Shown in pieces: positions 6,675 through 16,981 of a stretch of DNA of 64,000 nucleotides (its first letter is position 1; every line of letters starts with the position of its first letter). The position numbers were made by a program, and so were the translations under genes. The stretch covers positions 248,001-312,000 of the forward strand of contig NZ_MAFQ01000007.1 in assembly GCF_002013895.1 (NCBI RefSeq). The letters are read 5' to 3'. The notes below the pieces were generated by a model, which saw only the letters and a program-made list of their open reading frames with translations, was not told where the DNA came from and did no database searches. This DNA comes from Mycobacteroides franklinii (GTDB lineage Bacteria > Actinomycetota > Actinomycetes > Mycobacteriales > Mycobacteriaceae).

Positions 6675-8669
6675 GTGTCTACGCTTTCCAAGCTGTCGAC
6701 GGCGGCTCGACGCCTGGTAATCGGGCGACCGTTTCGCAGTGACAGCCTTGGCCATACCCTGCTGCCGAAGCGCATCGCGCTACCTGTTTTCGCCTCGGAC
6801 GCGCTGTCCTCGGTGGCGTATGCGCCCGAAGAGATCTTTTTGGTGCTCTCCGTGGCGGGCATGTCCGCCTACGCGATGACGCCATGGATCGGCCTTGCCG
6901 TCGCCGCGGTGATGATGGTGGTGGTCGCGAGCTACCGGCAGAACGTGCACGCCTACCCGTCGGGCGGTGGCGACTATGAGGTCGTCACCACCAATCTCGG
7001 GCCCACCGCGGGTCTGACGGTCGGCAGCGCCCTGCTGGTGGATTACGTGTTGACCGTTGCCGTTTCCATGTCCTCGGCGATGTCGAACATCGGCTCGGCG
7101 ATTCCGCTCGTCGCGCAGCACAAGGTCACGTTCGCGGTGGTCGCCATTGTGATCCTGATGTCGATGAATCTGCGCGGGGTCCGCGAATCGGGCGCCGCGT
7201 TCGCGATTCCCACGTACGCCTTCATGGTCAGCATGTACCTCATGTTGGGCTGGGGGCTGTTCCAGATCTACGTACTCGGTACCCCGCTCAAGGCGGAGTC
7301 GGCCTCCTTTGAGATGCATGGCGAAGGCAGCGGCATCCTGGGCTTCGCGCTGGTGTTCCTTGTCGCGAGGGCTTTCTCGTCGGGATGTGCGGCGCTTACG
7401 GGTGTGGAAGCGATCAGCAATGGCGTGCCCGCCTTCCGGAAACCCAAGTCGCGTAACGCGGCCACGACGCTGCTGCTCCTCGGCGGCATCGCCATCACCC
7501 TGTTCATGGGCATCATCCTGCTGGCCGAACGCACCGGTGCGAAGATTGCCGAGGACCCCGCCACGCAACTGGTGGGTGCGCCCGCCAACTACCACCAGAA
7601 GACCCTGGTCGCCCAGCTGGCCGAGGCGGTGTTCGGTGACTTCCGGATCGGCTTCGTGTTCATCACCGTGGTGACGGCGCTCATCTTGGTGCTGGCCGCC
7701 AACACCGCGTTCAACGGTTTCCCGGTGCTCGGATCGATTCTGGCGCAGGACCGTTACCTGCCGCGCCAGCTGCACACCCGCGGTGACCGGCTGGCGTTCT
7801 CCAACGGCATCATTTTCCTATCGGCCGTCGCCATCCTGTTCGTGGTGGCGTTCAAGGCCGAGGTGACCGCGCTCATCCAGCTGTACATCGTCGGTGTCTT
7901 CGTGTCCTTCACGCTCAGCCAGATCGGCATGGTGCGGCACTGGACCCGGTTGCTCACGACCGAGACCGACCCGGCGATGCGCGGCAAGATGATCCGCTCA
8001 CGGATCATCAACACCATCGGTTTCATCATGACCGGGGCGGTGCTGCTGGTCGTCCTGGTCACCAAATTCCTTGCCGGAGCGTGGATCGCGATCCTGGCAA
8101 TGGGTCTGCTGTTCGTGCTCATGAAGATGATCCACAAGCACTACAACACGGTGGCCCGCGAACTGGACAACCACGAGGGAGAGGTGGTGCTGCCCAGCCG
8201 TACCCATGCCGTCGTCCTCGTCTCCAAGGTGCACCAGCCCACGCTGCGCGCTCTGGCTTACGCCCGTGCCACTCGTCCGGACGTCTTGGAAGCGATCACC
8301 GTCAGTGTGGACGATCGGGACACCCGCGAGCTTGTACGTGAATGGGAGACAAGCGATCTCAGCACCCCGCTGAAGGTGATCGCCTCCCCGTACCGCGAAA
8401 TCACCCGGCCGATCCTCGATTACGTCAGGCGCATCAGTAAGGAAGCGCCGCGCACGGTCGTCTGCATCTTCATCCCCGAGTACGTGGTGGGGCATTGGTG
8501 GGAGCAGGTGCTGCACAACCAGAGTGCGCTGCGGCTCAAGGGGCGTCTGCTGTTCGTTCCCAACGTCATGGTCACATCCGTTCCCTGGCAACTTGATTCG
8601 TCCGAACGTCGGCGGGAGCTCGACGAGCAGTCCGCACCCGGGGACTCGCGACGCGGTTTCGACTCGTAG
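6675..8669 (+). CDS. APC family amino acid/K+ permease (Rv2690c-like)
   Basis: 664 residues from GTG 6675; ATG 6663 is an in-frame alternative. The N-terminal 450 residues hold about 12 membrane helices; IALPVFASDALSSVAYAPEE is the unwound TM1 region of the APC superfamily, and SYRQNVHAYPSGGGDYEV follows TM2. The last 150 residues are soluble (HAVVLVSKVHQPTLRALAYA), resembling the cytoplasmic domain of KUP-like/APC carriers. Transported substrate is not deducible; proximity to the Trk regulators hints at cation or amino-acid homeostasis. The stop is followed immediately by the ATG of the methyltransferase gene, implying co-transcription. Confidence 0.88.
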   Translation: MSTLSKLSTAARRLVIGRPFRSDSLGHTLLPKRIALPVFASDALSSVAYAPEEIFLVLSVAGMSAYAMTPWIGLAVAAVMMVVVASYRQNVHAYPSGGGDYEVVTTNLGPTAGLTVGSALLVDYVLTVAVSMSSAMSNIGSAIPLVAQHKVTFAVVAIVILMSMNLRGVRESGAAFAIPTYAFMVSMYLMLGWGLFQIYVLGTPLKAESASFEMHGEGSGILGFALVFLVARAFSSGCAALTGVEAISNGVPAFRKPKSRNAATTLLLLGGIAITLFMGIILLAERTGAKIAEDPATQLVGAPANYHQKTLVAQLAEAVFGDFRIGFVFITVVTALILVLAANTAFNGFPVLGSILAQDRYLPRQLHTRGDRLAFSNGIIFLSAVAILFVVAFKAEVTALIQLYIVGVFVSFTLSQIGMVRHWTRLLTTETDPAMRGKMIRSRIINTIGFIMTGAVLLVVLVTKFLAGAWIAILAMGLLFVLMKMIHKHYNTVARELDNHEGEVVLPSRTHAVVLVSKVHQPTLRALAYARATRPDVLEAITVSVDDRDTRELVREWETSDLSTPLKVIASPYREITRPILDYVRRISKEAPRTVVCIFIPEYVVGHWWEQVLHNQSALRLKGRLLFVPNVMVTSVPWQLDSSERRRELDEQSAPGDSRRGFDS

Positions 8670-9836
8670 ATGGCTATCGGCGAAATCCTCGAAGTCCAGA
8701 CCGGCGGGCCGGCCAACGGGGGCAGTGTGGTGGCCCGGCAGGATGGGCGCGTCATCTTCGTCAGATACGCGCTTCCCGGTGAGCGGGTGCGGGTGCAGAT
8801 CACCGACGACCGGCAAGCCAGTTTCTGGCATGGTGCCGCGATCGAGGTCCTCGACCCATCGCCGCACCGCATCGAACCGTTGTGCCCGATCGCCCATGGT
8901 AGCGGCGAATCTGGTTGCTGCGATCTCTCTTTCGCCGACCCCGCGTATCTGCGCGAACTCAAGGGCGATGTGGTGAGCCAGCAGCTGGCGCGGCTCGGCA
9001 AGTACGACTGGCAGGGCGTGGCGCAACCAGTGGGAACCGGCGCCCCCACCGGATGGCGTACCCGGGTGCGTCTGGATGTCAATGCGTTGGGCCAACCGGG
9101 TTTTCACCGGTATCACAGTGACGAGTTGGTGACCGACCTGCGCTGTGCCCAGGTGGTACCAGGATTACTCGACGGGCTGGATGAGCCGAATCTGGGTTCC
9201 GACGGGCCGCTGCACGCCGTGATAGACGATCAGGGACGGCGACATGTGTTGCGCGGGCGCACGATTGTCGAGGGTGAGGATGTCGCGGTCCAGAAAGTGG
9301 GGGACCGGCACTGGCTGGTTCCGGTAACGGCCTTCTGGCAGGCGCACCGCGACGCGGCAAGCACGTACAGCCAACTGGTCTCGGAATGGGCCGAGCTGGA
9401 ACCGGGGATGAGTGCCTGGGACTTGTACGGCGGCGTCGGGGTTTTCGCCGCGGTGCTGGGGGAAGCGGTGGGACGCACGGGACGTGTTGTCAGCGTGGAT
9501 ACCTCGCGGCCGGCGTTCCGTAGTGCCAAGGGCGCGTTGGGTGACCTGCGTCAGGTCACGATGATCTGTGGTTCGGTCCGCCACGCCATGCGCGATCTGG
9601 GCGCGGCGGATGTTGCGGTGCTGGATCCGCCCCGGGCGGGTGCCGGGCGTGAGGTGATCGGAAAAATCGCGGAGGCCAACGTGCCAAGGGTTATCCATAT
9701 CGGCTGTGAGGCAGCGGCATTCGCGCGCGATGTGGGCCTTTACCTGGAACGTGGATATCGGGTCCGGGAGTTGCGGGTGTTCGACGCGTTTCCGCTGACT
9801 CACCACATCGAGAGCTTCGCCCTGCTCACCCGATAG
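8670..9836 (+). CDS. TRAM-domain class I SAM-dependent RNA methyltransferase (TrmA/RlmD family)
   Basis: 388 residues. An N-terminal TRAM domain (about 1-55, GGSVVARQDGRVIFVRYALPGERV) precedes the methyltransferase core. Four cysteines suggest the Fe-S cluster of RumA/RlmD enzymes: LCPIAHGSGESGCCD and LRCAQVV. SAM-binding residues lie in WDLYGGVGVFAAVL; the catalytic motif appears as VLDPPRAGAGREVI and the nucleophile Cys as VIHIGCEAAAFARDV. These enzymes methylate C5 of a specific uridine in tRNA or rRNA; which one is unknown here. ATG directly follows the permease stop. Counterpart of Rv2689c. Confidence 0.9.
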   Translation: MAIGEILEVQTGGPANGGSVVARQDGRVIFVRYALPGERVRVQITDDRQASFWHGAAIEVLDPSPHRIEPLCPIAHGSGESGCCDLSFADPAYLRELKGDVVSQQLARLGKYDWQGVAQPVGTGAPTGWRTRVRLDVNALGQPGFHRYHSDELVTDLRCAQVVPGLLDGLDEPNLGSDGPLHAVIDDQGRRHVLRGRTIVEGEDVAVQKVGDRHWLVPVTAFWQAHRDAASTYSQLVSEWAELEPGMSAWDLYGGVGVFAAVLGEAVGRTGRVVSVDTSRPAFRSAKGALGDLRQVTMICGSVRHAMRDLGAADVAVLDPPRAGAGREVIGKIAEANVPRVIHIGCEAAAFARDVGLYLERGYRVRELRVFDAFPLTHHIESFALLTR

Positions 9837-9860
9837 ACAGCAACGAGCGTAAAGATCTTA

Positions 9861-9866
9861 TAAACT
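9861..9866 (+). promoter_or_regulatory. Candidate -10 element upstream of nhaA
   Basis: TAAACT (within TTATAAACT) lies 73 bp before the nhaA ATG in the 103-bp gap after the methyltransferase. It fits TANNNT; I see no convincing -35. The implied leader is about 65 nt. Confidence 0.35.
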
Positions 9867-9939
9867 GGCTCCCAGGTGTGCCGGGAAGTCTGGTCGGCGG
9901 TTATCGAGCCCTACCTGAAAAACGAACGGACACCGACTC

Positions 9940-11265
9940 ATGCGACTTAGCCAGCGCGTCTTCACCCGCGGATCATGGGCGGAGTCGTCGCGCGTCGCCG
10001 AAATTCTGCGTAAGGAGACCGTCGGCGGCGTCCTGTTGGTGGTGGCGGCGTTGACCGCGCTGCTGTGGGCCAACTCGCCGTGGAGCTCCTGGTACTACCG
10101 GCTGGGTGGTATCGCCGTCGGGCCCGAGCGCTTGCATCTGAACCTGACGTTGGCGGGCTGGGCCACGGACGGGTTGCTGGCGATTTTCTTCTTCGTGGTG
10201 GGGGTGGAACTCAAACGCGAATTCGTCGCGGGGGACCTACGCGATCCGGGTCGGGCCGCGCTGCCGATCGTCGCGGCGGTGGGCGGCATGATCGTGCCCG
10301 CCGCCATCTATCTGGCGGTCAATGCCGCCGGTGGTGGCGAAGCGATGCGTGGCTGGGCCATCCCGACGGCCACCGATATCGCCTTCGCGCTTGCTGTGCT
10401 CGCGGTGATTTCTACCCATCTGCCCACGGCGCTGCGCACCTTTCTGCTCACCCTGGCGGTGGTCGACGATCTGCTGGCCGTCATCGTGATCGCCGTTTTC
10501 TACACCGATGAGCTGCACTGGGGACCGCTGGGAATGGCGCTCATCCCGCTCGGACTGTTCACCCTGGCCGTGCAGCGCCGCCGCCGGGAGTGGTGGTTAC
10601 TGGTGCCGCTGGCGGTGGCCACCTGGGCGTTGGTGCATGCCTCGGGTGTGCACGCGACGGTGGCAGGGGTACTCCTCGGGTTCGCCGTCCCGGTGTTGCG
10701 GCGTGATGGCCGCACCGACGTGCACGGTATGGCCGAGCAATTCGAGCATCGACTGCGGCCGCTGTCGGCGGGTGTTGCGGTGCCGGTATTCGCTTTCTTC
10801 GCCGCCGGTGTCACCCTCGGTGGCTTCGCCGGGCTCGGGCAGGCTTTACTCGATCCGGTGGCGCTCGGCGTGGTCCTGGGCCTGCTGGTGGGCAAACCGG
10901 TGGGGATCTTCCTGACCACCTATCTGCTGGCACGGTTCACCCGTGCCAGCCTCGATGACGACCTCAGTTGGCTGGATATCGCGGGTGTGGCCCTGCTCGC
11001 CGGGATCGGCTTCACGGTGTCGCTGCTGATCGGTGAGCTGGCGTTTGGAGACGCGGAGTCGGCGACATCCGGTTTGGGCGCGGAAACCGCGTCTCACGTC
11101 AAGGTGGGGGTGCTCGCCGGGTCGTTGACATCGGCGGCGGTGGCGTCGGTGGTGCTCAGGCTCCGGAATCGGGCATATGAGCGCATCGAGGCGAAGGAGA
11201 CTTTGGATGCCGATCACGACGGGGTGCCCGATGTCTTTGGGTCCGCTTCAAGCGACCGGATCTGA
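9940..11265 (+). CDS. nhaA: Na+/H+ antiporter NhaA
   Basis: 441 residues, slightly longer than E. coli NhaA. About 12 membrane helices; hallmark residues are present: [19 protein letters not shown] after TM2, [16 protein letters not shown] (TM4), and the ion-binding aspartate pair in [19 protein letters not shown] (TM5), the Na+/H+ exchange site. FAAGVTLGG and [15 protein letters not shown] match TM8-TM11 regions. The soluble C-terminus ([18 protein letters not shown]) is unusual in containing a DxDxDG-like acidic stretch that might bind a divalent cation; this is speculation. It exports Na+ or Li+ for protons at the inner membrane. Separated from dxs by 21 bp. Confidence 0.95.
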   Translation: MRLSQRVFTRGSWAESSRVAEILRKETVGGVLLVVAALTALLWANSPWSSWYYRLGGIAVGPERLHLNLTLAGWATDGLLAIFFFVVGVELKREFVAGDLRDPGRAALPIVAAVGGMIVPAAIYLAVNAAGGGEAMRGWAIPTATDIAFALAVLAVISTHLPTALRTFLLTLAVVDDLLAVIVIAVFYTDELHWGPLGMALIPLGLFTLAVQRRRREWWLLVPLAVATWALVHASGVHATVAGVLLGFAVPVLRRDGRTDVHGMAEQFEHRLRPLSAGVAVPVFAFFAAGVTLGGFAGLGQALLDPVALGVVLGLLVGKPVGIFLTTYLLARFTRASLDDDLSWLDIAGVALLAGIGFTVSLLIGELAFGDAESATSGLGAETASHVKVGVLAGSLTSAAVASVVLRLRNRAYERIEAKETLDADHDGVPDVFGSASSDRI

Positions 11266-11274
11266 ATCGCTGCG

Positions 11275-11280
11275 TAGACT
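11275..11280 (+). promoter_or_regulatory. -10 element for leaderless dxs transcript
   Basis: TAGACT ends 6 bases before the dxs ATG (11287), with no ribosome-binding site between. This is the arrangement of leaderless mycobacterial promoters, implying that dxs has its own start site despite lying 21 bp after nhaA. Confidence 0.5.
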
Positions 11281-11286
11281 GACGGG

Positions 11287-13212
11287 ATGCTTGACGACAT
11301 CAGGGGGCCGGGTGACCTGCAGGGTCTCTCGAAGCGAGAACTGGACTTGCTCGCTGACGAGATCCGCGAGTTCCTGATTCACAAGGTCGCCGCGACCGGC
11401 GGCCATCTCGGACCCAACCTGGGTGTCGTCGAGCTCACGCTCGCCCTGCATCGCGTTTTCGAGTCACCGTATGACCCGATCATCTTCGACACCGGGCACC
11501 AGGCGTACGTCCACAAGATCCTCACCGGCCGTACCGGAGATTTCGACACGCTGCGCCAGAAGGACGGACTGTCGGGGTACCCGTCACGGGCCGAGAGTGA
11601 GCACGACTGGGTGGAATCGAGCCATGCGTCGTCGGCCTTGTCCTACGCCGACGGACTCGCCAAGGCCTTTGAGCTCACCGGGCAACGGCGCCGGCATGTC
11701 GTCGCGGTGGTCGGAGACGGTGCCCTCACCGGCGGGATGTGCTGGGAGGCGCTGAACAATATCGCCGCCGCGGCGCATCGGCGCATCATCATCGTCGTCA
11801 ACGACAACGGGCGCAGCTACGCGCCCACCATTGGCGGGCTGGCTTCGCATCTGGCCGGGCTGCGGCTCACTCCCTCGTACGAGAAGGTTCTCGACGAGAG
11901 CAAGAAGCTGCTGCGCGGTATGCCGGTGGTGGGGCCATTGGCATACGCGTTGATGCACAGCCTCAAGGTGGGGGTCAAGGACGCGGTATCGCCGCAGGTG
12001 ATGTTCACCGATCTCGGGATGAAATACGTTGGGCCGGTTGACGGTCACGATGAGCAAGCGGTGGAGGACGCGCTGCGCCGTGCCCGCGGCTATGGCGGCC
12101 CGGTGATCGTGCACGTGATCACCCGCAAGGGCATGGGATACGGCCCGGCCGAGGACGACGAGGCCGAGCAGATGCATTCCACCGGCGTCATCGACCCGAA
12201 AACCGGTCGGGCCATTAAGGCTTCGGCTCCTGGTTGGACGTCAGTGTTCTCCGACGCACTCATCGATGTGGCCAGGGAGCACCGCAATATCGTGGCGATC
12301 ACCGCGGCCATGCCGGGCCCGACCGGGCTCAGCAAGTTCGGTGAGTGCTTCCCTGATCGGTTGTTCGATGTCGGCATCGCCGAGCAGCACGCCGTCACCT
12401 CGGCGGCGGGGCTTGCGATGGGCGGCCTGCACCCCGTGGTGGCGATCTACTCCACCTTCCTGAACCGCGCGTTCGATCAGGTGATGATGGACGTTGCGCT
12501 GCACCAGCTTCCGGTGACTTTTGTACTGGACCGCGCCGGGATCACCGGAAGCGACGGGGCCAGCCACAACGGCATGTGGGATCTGTCGATCCTGAATGTG
12601 GTGCCCGGAATGCGGGTCGCCGCGCCCCGCGATGCGTCGCGGCTACGCGAAGAGCTCACCGAAGCCCTCGCGATCGACGACGGTCCGACCGCGCTGCGGT
12701 TCCCGAAAGGCGATGTCGGCGAGGATATCCCGGCGGTCGAGCGACGAGATGGCATTGACATATTGGCCCGGCCGGCCAGCGGTTTGCATGCCGATGTGCT
12801 GCTGGTGGCGATCGGCCCATTCGCGTCGACGGCATTGGCGGCGGCGGAAAGACTGGGCAAGCAGGGGATCGGGGTTACCGTCGTCGATCCGCGCTGGGTG
12901 TTCCCCGTTCCCGAACACGTGGTGGAACTGGCCGGGCAGCATCGCCTGGTGGTCACTGTGGAGGACAGCGGTGTGCACGGCGGTGCCGGCAGCGCGGTGA
13001 CGGCCGCGTTGCAAGATGCCGACGTGGACGTGCCGAGCCGGGATATCGGTGTGCCGCAGCAGTTCCTGGATCACGCGTCGCGCGGGCAGATCCTTGAGCA
13101 GCTCGGTTTGACCGATCAGCACATCGCCCGCAAGATCACCGGTTGGGTGGCCGCGATGAGCCGCGAGATTGGCGACAGCACCGTGAACCCGGCGACACAA
13201 CAGGTCGACTAA
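11287..13212 (+). CDS. dxs: 1-deoxy-D-xylulose-5-phosphate synthase
   Basis: 641 residues, full length. It condenses pyruvate and glyceraldehyde 3-phosphate to DXP, first step of the MEP isoprenoid pathway, with thiamine diphosphate. The TPP/Mg2+ motif is [16 protein letters not shown] (about 144-159). The pyrimidine domain has [19 protein letters not shown] with the conserved Glu, and the C-terminal transketolase domain starts near 510. Also conserved: [13 protein letters not shown] and [15 protein letters not shown]. Its TAA overlaps the stop of the convergent cat gene by two bases. In mycobacteria this feeds menaquinone and decaprenyl phosphate synthesis, including the arabinan donor used by aftC downstream in the window. 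Confidence 0.97.
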   Translation: MLDDIRGPGDLQGLSKRELDLLADEIREFLIHKVAATGGHLGPNLGVVELTLALHRVFESPYDPIIFDTGHQAYVHKILTGRTGDFDTLRQKDGLSGYPSRAESEHDWVESSHASSALSYADGLAKAFELTGQRRRHVVAVVGDGALTGGMCWEALNNIAAAAHRRIIIVVNDNGRSYAPTIGGLASHLAGLRLTPSYEKVLDESKKLLRGMPVVGPLAYALMHSLKVGVKDAVSPQVMFTDLGMKYVGPVDGHDEQAVEDALRRARGYGGPVIVHVITRKGMGYGPAEDDEAEQMHSTGVIDPKTGRAIKASAPGWTSVFSDALIDVAREHRNIVAITAAMPGPTGLSKFGECFPDRLFDVGIAEQHAVTSAAGLAMGGLHPVVAIYSTFLNRAFDQVMMDVALHQLPVTFVLDRAGITGSDGASHNGMWDLSILNVVPGMRVAAPRDASRLREELTEALAIDDGPTALRFPKGDVGEDIPAVERRDGIDILARPASGLHADVLLVAIGPFASTALAAAERLGKQGIGVTVVDPRWVFPVPEHVVELAGQHRLVVTVEDSGVHGGAGSAVTAALQDADVDVPSRDIGVPQQFLDHASRGQILEQLGLTDQHIARKITGWVAAMSREIGDSTVNPATQQVD

Positions 13213-13874
13213 CCGTCTACCCAGTCCGGGGTGGCGATGATTTCGCGTAGATCCTCGACCAGCTGCGCGCAGTGGTATCCGTCAGCGGCGGCGTGATGAA
13301 CCTGCAGTGCCAGCGGCATCATGGTCCGGCCACCCTGCTCGTGGAACTTGCCGATGGTGAAGATGGGGGCCAGATGTTCCCAGCCGGGGGCGATGGTGAG
13401 TGTGAAGCCGGTAAAGCTGGTCCAGGGGATGCTCGAGATATCGAAGACGTTGCGCGGACGTGACTCGCCCTGCGGGAAAAGTGTTGCGGCATTCCGATAT
13501 TCGACCAGGAGCTCGGCGACTTCGGCGTGAAACGCGCCAAAGTCGGGCGTGTAGCGTGCGCTGATTCCGGCGAAGGTCTCACGATCGGGATTGAACACCG
13601 TGAATCCTGGGTTCACGACATCCCAGATCGCGGGATTTCCCTGATCGTCGAGCGCCATGCGGAATTCCGGGTGACGGTTGACGACGGTCGCCAAGGCCCA
13701 GATCTGAGTCGGATATGTCTTGCGGCCGGTCGCGCGGATCGCCTTCCGCAGGTCCGTGACGTCCACGTCCACCGTCATCGAGTAGTAGGTGGGGCAGCGA
13801 TTCAGGTAGTGCTCGAACCATTCTCGTCGCGCCCACTGCTGTACGTCGATGGGTTCAAGGTTCGCCATGATCAT
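13209..13874 (-). CDS. cat: Chloramphenicol acetyltransferase-like protein (CAT type A)
   Basis: 221 residues, the usual CAT length, from ATG 13874 (ATG 13868 also possible). It transfers acetyl from acetyl-CoA to chloramphenicol or a related alcohol. The active site HHAAADGYH (about 193-201) matches the CAT motif HHxxxDGxH, with the general-base His and structural Asp; [14 protein letters not shown] corresponds to the conserved SxxPW..F strand, and [14 protein letters not shown] to the substrate-side strand. Trimeric cytosolic enzyme in the family. It is read leftward after the RNase D-like gene with a 62-bp gap and ends tail-to-tail with dxs. Codon use matches the surroundings. True drug specificity is inferred. 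Confidence 0.88.
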   Translation of the reverse strand: MIMANLEPIDVQQWARREWFEHYLNRCPTYYSMTVDVDVTDLRKAIRATGRKTYPTQIWALATVVNRHPEFRMALDDQGNPAIWDVVNPGFTVFNPDRETFAGISARYTPDFGAFHAEVAELLVEYRNAATLFPQGESRPRNVFDISSIPWTSFTGFTLTIAPGWEHLAPIFTIGKFHEQGGRTMMPLALQVHHAAADGYHCAQLVEDLREIIATPDWVDG

Positions 13875-13936
13875 CAGCGAAACGTGTTCGGGGCGAACGC
13901 GCAACTGAGATTCAGCGGGCGACGCGATGCGGCGGG

Positions 13937-15154
13937 TTACTCGGCCAACGCCTCGGCGAGGATCGGGACGGCCAGTTCCCGTTGCCATGGGCGCGCACCG
14001 TGTGCGGCCAGTTGTTCTTCGACATCCCCGTGTCCGTCCCAGTCCCAGCAGATCCGCCGGATGATCTCCGGGGTGACGATGTTCTCCACGGGCACCGATA
14101 TCTGCTCGGAGAGTGTCGACAGGGCCGCCCTGACGGCTTCCAGGCGGGCATAGGCCTCGGGCTTGCGCCGCGACCAGCGCGACACCGGCGGGGGGCCGGT
14201 GGTGGGTTCGTTCACCGGTGGAGGAGCGGCACCGCTGCGTGCTTTCGCGAGCGCCGCCAGCCAACGGTCGGCCTGCTGCTTCTGCCGGGGCCCGCCGAAG
14301 ACCGGGAGGGCGACCAATTCGGCGCGCGTCTTGGGATCGGCCAGCGCGGCCTCGATGATTGCCGAATCGGGCAGGGTACGGCCGGGGGCAACGTCGCGTG
14401 CGCGGGCCAATTCGTCACGGCTGAGCCATAATTCGCGAACAGCCGCCAATTGTCCCGGCTTGCGTACCTTGTGGACACCGGAGGTGCGACGCCAGTTGTC
14501 CCGGCGCGTCGTGGGCACCGGTGTGTGCGCGAGATGTTCGAACTCCTGGCGCGCCCATTCCGTCTTGTCCTGCTCGGCGAGCACGTCGGCGATCTTCTCG
14601 CGCAGCTCGACGAGCACCTCGACATCCAGCGCCGCATAGTTGAGCCAATCGTCCGGCAGCGGACGCTTGGACCAGTCGGCGGCGCCATGGCCCTTGGCCA
14701 GCCCCAACCCGAGCAGCCGGTGCACCATCGAGGCCAGGTTCACCTTCTCGAATCCGGCAAGGCGCCCGGCCAATTCGGTGTCGTAGAGCGACGGCGGTTT
14801 CATGTCCAATTCGGCCAGGCAGGGCAGGTCCTGGTCGGCGGCGTGCAAGATCCATTCGTCGGCGCCCAGCGCCTCGACGATCGGCCCGAGGGCATCCGGA
14901 ACATTGGTCGGATCCAGCAGCACTGTCCCCGCGCCGCGGCGGCGAATCTGGATCAGATAGGCCCGGTTGGAGTAGCGAAACCCCGAGGCTCGTTCGGCGT
15001 CGACGGCAAACGCGCCGGTGCCGGAAGTCAAACGTTGTGCGGCCGCGCGTATTTCATCCGTCGATGCGGTGATCGGCGGCACCCCTTCGGCGGGACGCAG
15101 CAGCGGTATTGGCTCGGGAAGCTCGAAGTCGGCGTCCATATCTTCGGTTTTCAT
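13937..15154 (-). CDS. rnd: RNase D-like 3'-5' exonuclease with HRDC domain
   Basis: 405 residues. The DEDD exonuclease domain (about 30-200) shows FAVDAERASGFRYSNRAYLI (first acidic motif; DAE in place of the canonical DTE), LHAADQDLPCLAEL (second) and LNYAALDVEVLVELREK (third, with Tyr-Asp of the DEDDy class). An HRDC domain follows (about 215-295, VRELWLSRDELARARDVAPG), then a long C-terminal extension as in Rv2681. It trims 3' ends of tRNA or other structured RNAs. ATG 15139 is an alternative start. Read leftward after the DUF3000 gene with a 22-bp gap. Confidence 0.9.
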   Translation of the reverse strand: MKTEDMDADFELPEPIPLLRPAEGVPPITASTDEIRAAAQRLTSGTGAFAVDAERASGFRYSNRAYLIQIRRRGAGTVLLDPTNVPDALGPIVEALGADEWILHAADQDLPCLAELDMKPPSLYDTELAGRLAGFEKVNLASMVHRLLGLGLAKGHGAADWSKRPLPDDWLNYAALDVEVLVELREKIADVLAEQDKTEWARQEFEHLAHTPVPTTRRDNWRRTSGVHKVRKPGQLAAVRELWLSRDELARARDVAPGRTLPDSAIIEAALADPKTRAELVALPVFGGPRQKQQADRWLAALAKARSGAAPPPVNEPTTGPPPVSRWSRRKPEAYARLEAVRAALSTLSEQISVPVENIVTPEIIRRICWDWDGHGDVEEQLAAHGARPWQRELAVPILAEALAE

Positions 15155-15176
15155 ATCTGAGTCAGCAGCGTATGCG

Positions 15177-15845
15177 CTAAGCGCGGTGGCGCGAACCCAG
15201 ATCCGTCACACCGACCGGCGGCAGGCCCGCCGCATGCTCCAGCACCTCGCAGAACGCCTCGACATGGGTGCCGATATCCGCGCCGGTGGCGGTCCAGGAT
15301 GCACGTAGCTCCAGCTGGTGGGCGCGTCCAGGACCGGCGATGTCGCCGTAGCGGACGGAAGTGGTGGCGGTGACGGTTCCGCCCAACGCCGTCACGTCCG
15401 CGGTGCGTGTGTTGAGGGCGTCGACAAGCCAGCTCCACGCAACCTCCGGCAGCAACGGATCCACGGCTTCGGAGGAATCCAGGTCGGCCTGGATATAGGC
15501 GACCAGCCGCATGGTGCCGTTCCACGCCTCGTCACCGTCGGGATCGTGCAGCAGGATTAGCCTGCCGAACGCATCGCCCTCGGATTGTTCGGGCACGTTA
15601 TCGGTGTCGCGGTGTTTGATCTCAGCGCCGAGTGCGTAGCTGAACGGGGCCAGCCGTTGCGGGGGACGAATAGTGCCCAGCTCGATTTCCGGACGCGCGG
15701 TCACGGAGTTCATCGCGTCGACCGCCGCGCGGAACGGGGCTGGTTCGGCAGACGTCACAGCAATGGACGGTAGCGCGCGGGGCCGACATGCTCCCGCAGG
15801 CGCGCCGTGCGACGGTGTCTGAGGCTCTTGGCGTGTACGGCTCAT
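15177..15845 (-). CDS. DUF3000 family protein (Rv2680-like)
   Basis: 222 residues from ATG 15845; ATG 15854 would add three. The DUF3000 core (about 45-222) includes [29 protein letters not shown] and [20 protein letters not shown], then a C-terminal [18 protein letters not shown]. No known catalytic motif. A predicted-disordered Pro/Ala-rich leader occupies the first 40 residues. Conserved next to RNase D and hemE in mycobacteria. Divergent from hemE with only 25 bp between the starts, so their promoters must lie within each other's 5' regions. Confidence 0.82.
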   Translation of the reverse strand: MSRTRQEPQTPSHGAPAGACRPRALPSIAVTSAEPAPFRAAVDAMNSVTARPEIELGTIRPPQRLAPFSYALGAEIKHRDTDNVPEQSEGDAFGRLILLHDPDGDEAWNGTMRLVAYIQADLDSSEAVDPLLPEVAWSWLVDALNTRTADVTALGGTVTATTSVRYGDIAGPGRAHQLELRASWTATGADIGTHVEAFCEVLEHAAGLPPVGVTDLGSRHRA

Positions 15846-15870
15846 CGCAGCCATGGCAGCATGGGCGGTG

Positions 15871-16965
15871 ATGACCGGATTGAACGAAGATAGCGCGACG
15901 ACGGCGCAAACCCCTTCGAAAACGCGGCGTGACCTGCCAACTTCGCCATATTTGGTGGCCGCTGCGGGTGGGGTGCCCAGCCACCCTCCGGTGTGGTTCA
16001 TGCGACAGGCTGGACGTTCGCTACCCGAGTACCGCGCGGTGCGCGCGGATCACGCCATGCTGGACGCCTGTTTCAATCCCGAACTGGTTTGCGAGATCAC
16101 CTTGCAGCCGATCCGCAGGCACCACGTGGACGCTGCCATTTTGTTCTCGGACATCGTGGTCCCGCTGAAGGCCGCGGGAATCGATCTGGACATCGTTCCC
16201 GATGTCGGGCCCGTGATCGCCAACCCCGTGCGCACCACCGCCGATGTGGCGGGGCTGCCGCGCTTGGAGCCCGGTCAGGTCGAGGCCGTCAGCGCCGCGG
16301 TACGACTGCTGGTTACCGAACTCGGCGCCACCCCATTGATCGGTTTCGCGGGTGCGCCCTTCACGTTGGCCTCTTATCTGGTCGAGGGCGGCCCGAGTCG
16401 TCATCATCAGCGCACCAAGGCCCTGCTGTTGGGTGATCCGCAGACTTGGCATGCCTTGATGACCGCGCTGACCGATATCACCATCGAGTTCCTGCGCGCA
16501 CAGCTCGATGCCGGCGTGGACGCACTGCAGCTGTTCGACTCGTGGGCGGGCGCACTGTCCCTTGCCGAGTATCGCTCCGCCGTATTGCCGCACAGCACAA
16601 GGATTTTCGAGGAATTTGCGGGCGTTGGTGTGCCGATGACGCATTTCGGGGTGGGTACCGCCGAGCTGCTCGGTGCGATGGGGGAGGCAGGAGCCACGGT
16701 GGTAGGTGTGGACTGGCGGACCCCGCTGGACGTCGCCGCCGCCCGGGTCGGTTCCGGAAAAGCCTTGCAGGGCAACCTCGATCCGGCCGTGCTGTTCGCC
16801 GGTTGGCCGGTGGTGGAGCGCGAGGTGCGCCGCATCGTCGCCGAGGGGCGCCAGGCGGTGGCCGCCGGGGCAGCCGGACATGTCGTCAATCTGGGCCACG
16901 GAGTGCTGCCGGACACCGATCCCGCGGTGCTCACCGATGCGGTGGCGCTGGTGCATTCCCTGTGA
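15871..16965 (+). CDS. hemE: Uroporphyrinogen decarboxylase
   Basis: 364 residues from ATG 15871; GTG 15868 is adjacent. It removes four acetate carboxyls from uroporphyrinogen III to give coproporphyrinogen III. The N-terminal signature is complete: [19 protein letters not shown], with the two arginines that bind substrate carboxylates; [20 protein letters not shown] carries the key Asp of the active site; [16 protein letters not shown] and [16 protein letters not shown] are also conserved, and GLNLGHG-type end is [14 protein letters not shown]. Cytosolic. First of three haem genes, with hemY 16 bp and hemQ further downstream. Confidence 0.96.
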   Translation: MTGLNEDSATTAQTPSKTRRDLPTSPYLVAAAGGVPSHPPVWFMRQAGRSLPEYRAVRADHAMLDACFNPELVCEITLQPIRRHHVDAAILFSDIVVPLKAAGIDLDIVPDVGPVIANPVRTTADVAGLPRLEPGQVEAVSAAVRLLVTELGATPLIGFAGAPFTLASYLVEGGPSRHHQRTKALLLGDPQTWHALMTALTDITIEFLRAQLDAGVDALQLFDSWAGALSLAEYRSAVLPHSTRIFEEFAGVGVPMTHFGVGTAELLGAMGEAGATVVGVDWRTPLDVAAARVGSGKALQGNLDPAVLFAGWPVVEREVRRIVAEGRQAVAAGAAGHVVNLGHGVLPDTDPAVLTDAVALVHSL

Positions 16966-16981
16966 TGTCTGTGATATCCGG

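Noticed and set aside
6780..9116. Long minus-strand frames opposite the APC permease and methyltransferase genes
   Set aside because: Antisense frames caused by high GC; repetitive His/Asp/Arg content and no recognisable motif.
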